In this document: positions 13,828 to 17,543 of the stretch, in pieces
How positions within the stretch are numbered: position 1 is the first letter of the stretch
How the letters are laid out: the number at the start of each line of letters is the position of its first letter
Origin: Chloroflexota bacterium
GTDB taxonomy: Bacteria; Chloroflexota; Dehalococcoidia; Bin125
Direction of reading: 5' to 3'
Assembly: GCA_026707335.1 (NCBI GenBank)
Contig: JAPOXB010000101.1
Location: 1-17,543 of the forward strand
Length of the DNA: 17,543 nucleotides
Notes under the pieces: generated by a model
Seen by the model: the letters and a program-made list of their open reading frames with translations, nothing else
Told to the model about the DNA's origin: nothing
The model's database searches: none
Translations under genes and position numbers: made by a program

Positions 13828-13833
13828 TAAACT
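13828..13833 (+). promoter_or_regulatory. Candidate -10 element of the carboxylase gene
   Basis: TAAACT followed by CTCCC matches TARACTCYSCC and lies 39 nt before the ATG. TTGGCC at 13801-13806 is 21 nt upstream, longer than a usual spacer. This suggests a dedicated promoter for the carboxylase in the 89-nt gap after the DM13 gene. Confidence 0.45.
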
Positions 13834-13865
13834 CTCCCCGAGTCGGCGGAACCACCGCCGGGGAG
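13834..13865 (+). promoter_or_regulatory. Inverted repeat overlapping the carboxylase ribosome binding site
   Basis: CTCCCCG (13834-13840) and CGGGGAG (13859-13865) are perfect complements, with GGCGG (13845-13849) and CCGCC (13855-13859) inside. The right arm is the Shine-Dalgarno region itself. If transcription begins before 13834 the leader could hide the ribosome binding site. If it begins 6-7 nt after the -10, the repeat straddles the start point and suits a repressor site. Sequence alone does not decide. Confidence 0.38.
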
Positions 13866-13872
13866 AAGCGCC

Positions 13873-16800
13873 ATGCCCGTCCGCAGCCTGCTGATCGCCA
13901 ACCGGGGAGAGATCGCGATCCGGATCGCCCGCGCCGCGGCCGACCTCGGCATCCGCAGCGTGGCGGTCTACTCGCAGGACGACGCCGAGTCGCTGCACAC
14001 GCGCATCGCCGACGAGGCGGTCGCGCTGGACGGCCGCGGCGTGCCGGCCTACCTCGACATTGAGGCCATCGTCGCGGCGGGCGTCGCGGCCGGCTGCGAC
14101 GCGGTCCACCCCGGCTACGGCTTCCTCGCCGAGAACGCCGGCTTGGCCCGCGCCTGCGCCGACGCCGGTATCACCTTCGTCGGGCCGAGCGTCGCCAACC
14201 TGGAGCTGTTCGGCGACAAGGGCCGGGCCCGCTCGGCGGCCGCCGAGGCGGACGTGCCCACGATCCCCGGCAGCGACGCCGCGGTGACCGAGGACGAAGC
14301 CGCCGACTTCCTCGCCGGCCTCGGCGAGGGCGGCGCGATCATGCTCAAGGCCGTCGCCGGCGGCGGCGGGCGCGGCACCCGCGCCGTGCAGGATCCGGCC
14401 GAGCTAACCGAGACCTTCGCGCGCTGTCAGTCCGAGGCGGCGAGCGCCTTCGGCGACGGCGCGCTCTACGTCGAGCAGTACCTGCCGCGGGCGCGCCACA
14501 TTGAGGTGCAGATCGTCGGCGACCGCCACGGCGCCGTCGCCCACCTGGGCGAGCGCGACTGCTCGGTGCAGCGCCGCTACCAGAAGATCATCGAGGTCGC
14601 GCCGTCGCCCAACCTCCCGGCCGACCTGCGCAACCGCATCACCAACGCCGCCGTGCGCTTCGCCAGCCGCGTCGGCTACGACAACCTGGGCACCTTCGAG
14701 TTCCTCGTCGACGCCTCTCGCATGGGGGAGGACGCGCCCTTCTACTTCATCGAGACGAACGCCCGCCTGCAGGTCGAGCACACCGTCACGGAGGCGGTCA
14801 CGGGCGTCGATCTGGTGCAGACGCAGCTGCGCATCGCCGGGGGGGAGTCGCTGGCCGACGCCGGGCTGGCCGACCCCGCCGCCGCGACCCCCCACGGCTA
14901 CGCCATCCAGGCCCGCGTCAACATGGAGACGATCACGGCCAGCGGGGACGTGCGGCCGTCGGGTGGGCTGCTGACGTCGTACGACGCGCCCTCGGGCCCG
15001 GGCGTGCGCACCGACGGCTTCGGCTACGCCGGCTACCGCACCAGCCCCAGCTTCGACTCGCTGCTGGCCAAGGTGATCGCGCAAGCGCCCTCGGCCGACT
15101 TCGAGGACGCGGTGAGCCGCATCCAGCGGGCGCTGTCGGAGTTCCGCATCGAGGGGGTGGAGACCAACATCCCCTTCCTGCGCGCGGTGCTGGCCCACCC
15201 CGACTTCGCGGCGGGCCGGGTCTACACGCGCTTCCTCGACCATCACGCCGAGGCCCTGGTCGCCGCGACCGCCAACGGCGACCGGCAGCGCTTCGTCGCC
15301 GGCGCCCCGGCCGCGGCCCCCGCCTCCGGCGGGGCCGGCGGCGCCGGCTTCGCCGGGGCGCAGATCGACAACCGCGACCCGCTGGCGCTGTTCGAGCACG
15401 ACCGCTCGGTCAAGGAGGCGCAGGCCGCCACGACCACCGAGGAGGCCCCCGACCTCACCGGCCCCGACGGCTCCGTCGGGCTGCCCGCGCCCATCCAGGG
15501 CACGATCGTCGCGGTCCTGGTCGCCGAGGGCGACACCGTCCACGCGGGCCAGCAACTCGCCGTCATGGAAGCCATGAAGATGGAGCACGTCATCAAGGCG
15601 ACGGTCTCCGGCATCGTGCGCGGCGTCACGGTCGCCGAGGGCGACGTCATCATCGAGGGCCATCCCCTGGTCTACGTCGAGGAGGCCGAGGTCGGCGAGG
15701 GCGGCCTGCAGGCGGAGGAGGCGCTCGACCCCGACTTCATCCGCCCCGACCTGCAGGAGACCTACGACCGCCACGCCTACACGCTCGACGAGCACCGGCC
15801 CGAGGCGGTGGCTAAGCGGCGCAAGCGCGGCTACCGCATGCCGCGCGAGAACATCGCGCAACTCGTCGACGAGGGCTCGCTGCTGGAGTACTGGCCGCTG
15901 ATCGTCGCGCGGCAGCACCAGCGCTACGACGAGGAGACGCTGCGCAAGAACACGCCCGCCGACGGCCTCGTCGCCGGCACCTGCACGATCAACGCCGATC
16001 TCTTCGGCGAGGAGGCCGCCCGCGCCTGCGTCATCTCCTACGACTACACGGTCCTGGCCGGCACGCAGGGCGGCCGCAACCACTACAAGCAGGACCGCAT
16101 GTTCGACCTCTGCCGCCGCTTCCAGTTGCCGCTCGTCTTCTTCACCGAGGGCGGCGGCGGACGCCCCGGCGACGACCGCACCGGGCCCGGCGTCGCATTC
16201 GACACCTACACGTTCACGCAGTTCTCCAAGCTCAGCGGCCTCGTGCCGCTGATCGGCGTCAGCAACGGGCGCTGCTTCGCCGGCAACACGGCCCTGCTGG
16301 CCTGCTGCGACGTGATCATCGCCACCGAGGGCTCCACCATCGCGATGGGCGGCCCGGCGATGATCGAGGGCGGCGGCGTGGGCATCTACACCCCCGAAGA
16401 GGTCGGGCCGATGTCCTTCCAGGTGCCCAACGGCGTCGTCGACATCCTCACCAAGGACGAGGAGGAGGCGGTCGAGGTCGCCAAGAAGTACCTCTCCTAC
16501 TTCCAGGGCCCCACCGACGAGTGGGAGGCCCACGACCAGCGCCGCCTGCGCCACGTCGTGCCGGAGAACCGGCTGCGCCTCTACGACATGAAGGAGATCA
16601 TCGAGACGATCGCCGACAAGGACTCGGTCCTCGAGATCCGCGAGAAGTTCGGCATCGGCGTGATCACGGCCTTCATCCGCGTCGAGGGCCGGCCGATGGG
16701 CGTGATCGCCAACAACCCGCATCACCTCGCCGGCGCGATCGACTCCGACGGCGCCGACAAGGGGGCCCGCTTCATCCAGCTCTGTGACGCCTTCGACATC

Positions 16801-17295
16801 CCGGTGCTGAGCCTGATGGACTGCCCCGGCATGATGGTCGGCCCCGACGTCGAGCGGACGGCGCTGGTGCGGCACTGCGTGCGCATGTTCAACGCCGGCG
16901 CCAACCTGACCACGCCGCTGCTCGCGGTGGTCGTGCGCAAGGCCTACGGCCTGGGCGTCCAGGCGATGTGCGGGGCCAGCTCGCTCGTGGGCTTCTTCAC
17001 CGTCGCCTGGCCGACGGCCGAGTTCGCCGGCATGAACATCGAGGGCGAGGTCAAGCTCGGCTACCGCGCCGAGCTGGCGGCGATCGAGGACCCGGAGGAG
17101 CGCATCGCCGAGTACGACCGCCGCGTCGCGCGGCGCTACGAGAACGCCAAGGCGATCAACGCCGCCGCCGGCGGCGGCCTCGACGACGTGATCGACCCGG
17201 CCCACACGCGAGCTTGGATCGCGACCAGCCTGAAACGCCTGCCGCCCCCGCCGCCCCGCACCGAGAAGAAGTACCCCTACATCGACACTTGGTAG
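13873..17295 (+). CDS. Single-chain acyl-CoA carboxylase (BC-BCCP-CT fusion)
   Basis: At 1140 residues this chain holds every part of a biotin-dependent acyl-CoA carboxylase. Biotin carboxylase spans about 1-460: HPGYGFLAENA (79-89), ATP-grasp LKAVAGGGGRG (158-168, K159), H209, RDCSVQRRYQK (K238) and NARLQVEH with R298. A Gly/Ala/Pro-rich linker (473-535) leads to the biotin carrier (538-603), where K569 in MEAMKMEH is the biotinylated Lys. The carboxyltransferase (about 620-1140) has two crotonase-type halves with TEGGGGRPGD (758-767), SNGRCFAGNTALLACCD (797-813) and DCPGMMVG (983-990). The enzyme would use ATP and bicarbonate to carboxylate an acyl-CoA. A similar one-chain long-chain acyl-CoA carboxylase is known from Mycobacterium avium subsp. 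paratuberculosis. Acyl length preference is unknown. GGGGAGA precedes the ATG by 6 nt. Confidence 0.93.
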   Translation: MPVRSLLIANRGEIAIRIARAAADLGIRSVAVYSQDDAESLHTRIADEAVALDGRGVPAYLDIEAIVAAGVAAGCDAVHPGYGFLAENAGLARACADAGITFVGPSVANLELFGDKGRARSAAAEADVPTIPGSDAAVTEDEAADFLAGLGEGGAIMLKAVAGGGGRGTRAVQDPAELTETFARCQSEAASAFGDGALYVEQYLPRARHIEVQIVGDRHGAVAHLGERDCSVQRRYQKIIEVAPSPNLPADLRNRITNAAVRFASRVGYDNLGTFEFLVDASRMGEDAPFYFIETNARLQVEHTVTEAVTGVDLVQTQLRIAGGESLADAGLADPAAATPHGYAIQARVNMETITASGDVRPSGGLLTSYDAPSGPGVRTDGFGYAGYRTSPSFDSLLAKVIAQAPSADFEDAVSRIQRALSEFRIEGVETNIPFLRAVLAHPDFAAGRVYTRFLDHHAEALVAATANGDRQRFVAGAPAAAPASGGAGGAGFAGAQIDNRDPLALFEHDRSVKEAQAATTTEEAPDLTGPDGSVGLPAPIQGTIVAVLVAEGDTVHAGQQLAVMEAMKMEHVIKATVSGIVRGVTVAEGDVIIEGHPLVYVEEAEVGEGGLQAEEALDPDFIRPDLQETYDRHAYTLDEHRPEAVAKRRKRGYRMPRENIAQLVDEGSLLEYWPLIVARQHQRYDEETLRKNTPADGLVAGTCTINADLFGEEAARACVISYDYTVLAGTQGGRNHYKQDRMFDLCRRFQLPLVFFTEGGGGRPGDDRTGPGVAFDTYTFTQFSKLSGLVPLIGVSNGRCFAGNTALLACCDVIIATEGSTIAMGGPAMIEGGGVGIYTPEEVGPMSFQVPNGVVDILTKDEEEAVEVAKKYLSYFQGPTDEWEAHDQRRLRHVVPENRLRLYDMKEIIETIADKDSVLEIREKFGIGVITAFIRVEGRPMGVIANNPHHLAGAIDSDGADKGARFIQLCDAFDIPVLSLMDCPGMMVGPDVERTALVRHCVRMFNAGANLTTPLLAVVVRKAYGLGVQAMCGASSLVGFFTVAWPTAEFAGMNIEGEVKLGYRAELAAIEDPEERIAEYDRRVARRYENAKAINAAAGGGLDDVIDPAHTRAWIATSLKRLPPPPPRTEKKYPYIDTW

Positions 17296-17328
17296 GCATC
17301 GCCTCGGTCCCCCAACGACCGCCCGAAT

Positions 17329-17418
17329 CTCACCCCCGAGCCCCTTCTCCATTGCTCCGCAACGGAGAAGGGGCACTCCGATCCCCTCTCCCTGGGGAGA
17401 GGGTTAGGGTGAGGGGGA
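17329..17418. repeat. REP/MITE-like palindromic intergenic element
   Basis: The 165-nt gap between the carboxylase and the convergent partial gene is filled mostly by nested palindromes. CTCACCC (17329-17335) and GGGTGAG (17407-17413) are terminal inverted repeats. Inside are a 15-bp stem with one mismatch (17341-17355 with 17359-17373, TCC loop) and a second stem (CCCTCTCC 17384-17391 with GGAGAGGG 17396-17403). Related CCCTCTCCC/GGGAGAGGG(TT)AGGGTGAGGG palindromes are dispersed in many bacterial genomes, as I recall; only one copy is in this window, so its mobility cannot be judged. It may also end transcription of both converging genes. Confidence 0.65.
17394..17417 (+). other. G-quadruplex-forming sequence
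   Basis: Four G runs (4, 3, 3 and 5 bases) are separated by three 3-nt loops, AGA, TTA and TGA, which meets the usual intramolecular G-quadruplex pattern. It lies on the coding strand of the carboxylase 3' region, so it could also form in RNA. Further G6 and G4 runs follow at 17430-17440. It competes with the hairpin of the repeat element for the same bases. Confidence 0.6.
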
Positions 17419-17460
17419 CCAGCGCCGAAGGGGGGTGGGGTCAGGCGCCGATGTGAGCGC

Positions 17461-17543
17461 CTACAGGCCGCGATCGGGCAGCGCCTCTCCGGCCGCCCGC
17501 TTCTCGCCCTTGCGCAGCTCCCACTTGGCGATGCCCTCCATGT
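17461..17543 (-). CDS. 3' end of a minus-strand gene (partial)
   Basis: On the minus strand an open frame enters from the window edge and ends with TAG at 17463-17461. The 26 visible codons encode a charged C-terminus containing EGIAKWELRKGEK and ending in LPDRGL. Nearly all codons end in G or C, as in the other genes, which supports real coding. It converges on the carboxylase gene. I do not recognise the family from this fragment, and the Met at 17541 is probably internal. Confidence 0.5.
   Translation of the reverse strand, partial: MEGIAKWELRKGEKRAAGEALPDRGL

Noticed and set aside
14404..17376. 990-codon open frame antisense to the carboxylase gene
   Set aside because: The opposite strand encodes a complete, motif-bearing carboxylase. 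The antisense product is Arg/Val/Asp/Gly-rich with no recognisable domain, as expected for the complement of GC-rich codons.
1..17543. CRISPR array, prophage, toxin-antitoxin or defence island
   Set aside because: No regularly spaced repeats, integrase, phage structural genes or small toxin-antitoxin pairs were found. All intact genes belong to metabolic or envelope families.

Overview
The window is a compact, very GC-rich bacterial chromosome segment. Codon third positions are almost all G or C, gaps are short, and starts are ATG or GTG behind GGAG-type ribosome binding sites. Every intact gene looks chromosomal and metabolic; I see no phage, transposase, CRISPR array, rRNA or tRNA. The mix (several short-chain dehydrogenases, a mandelate-racemase-type enolase, a Gfo/Idh/MocA oxidoreductase, a PPOX split-barrel protein, a membrane-fused sulfite-oxidase-like molybdoenzyme, a one-chain acyl-CoA carboxylase) suggests an aerobic heterotroph of a GC-rich lineage such as Chloroflexota (SAR202/Dehalococcoidia-like) or Actinomycetota. 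That placement is inference; no phylogenetic marker gene is present.

Layout. 1-32: tail of an upstream + gene. 58-2601 (+): PPOX split-barrel protein, type II haloacid-dehalogenase-like HAD hydrolase, membrane fatty acid desaturase. 2598-4150 or 4204 (-): nitroreductase, whose stop codon shares a CTAG with the desaturase stop, and a secreted or anchored TolB-like beta-propeller. 4359-8248 (+): mandelate-racemase-subgroup enolase, molybdopterin oxidase with five N-terminal membrane segments, and a Gfo/Idh/MocA oxidoreductase joined to it by TGATG. 8276-9601 (-): VOC-fold protein and an NADP-type SDR. 9766-12448 (+): two more SDRs and an alpha/beta hydrolase, closely spaced. 12515-13783 (+): membrane protein with a long acidic stalk and a DM13 domain. 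13873-17295 (+): 1140-residue biotin carboxylase-BCCP-carboxyltransferase fusion. 17329-17418: a palindromic REP/MITE-like element with a G-quadruplex pattern. 17461-17543 (-): 3' end of another gene.

How the genes may work together. No single pathway is spelled out. The enolase, Gfo/Idh/MocA protein and SDRs fit oxidation, dehydration and reduction of hydroxy acids, polyols or sugar acids. The hydrolase could release acids or alcohols from esters, and the carboxylase would process acyl-CoAs. The desaturase, molybdoenzyme and DM13 protein are membrane or envelope functions.

The most useful non-coding signal is a recurring TANNNT hexamer, TAGACT or TAAACT in four cases, ahead of most transcription units. 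It usually lies 36-39 or 62-63 nt before the start codon, and in four units a GC-rich inverted repeat begins 0-7 nt after it. I did not find a clear undescribed multi-gene system. The best leads are this promoter/leader architecture, the internal Tat-like signal in the molybdoenzyme, the DM13 stalk protein, the VOC protein with altered metal ligands, and the one-chain carboxylase.
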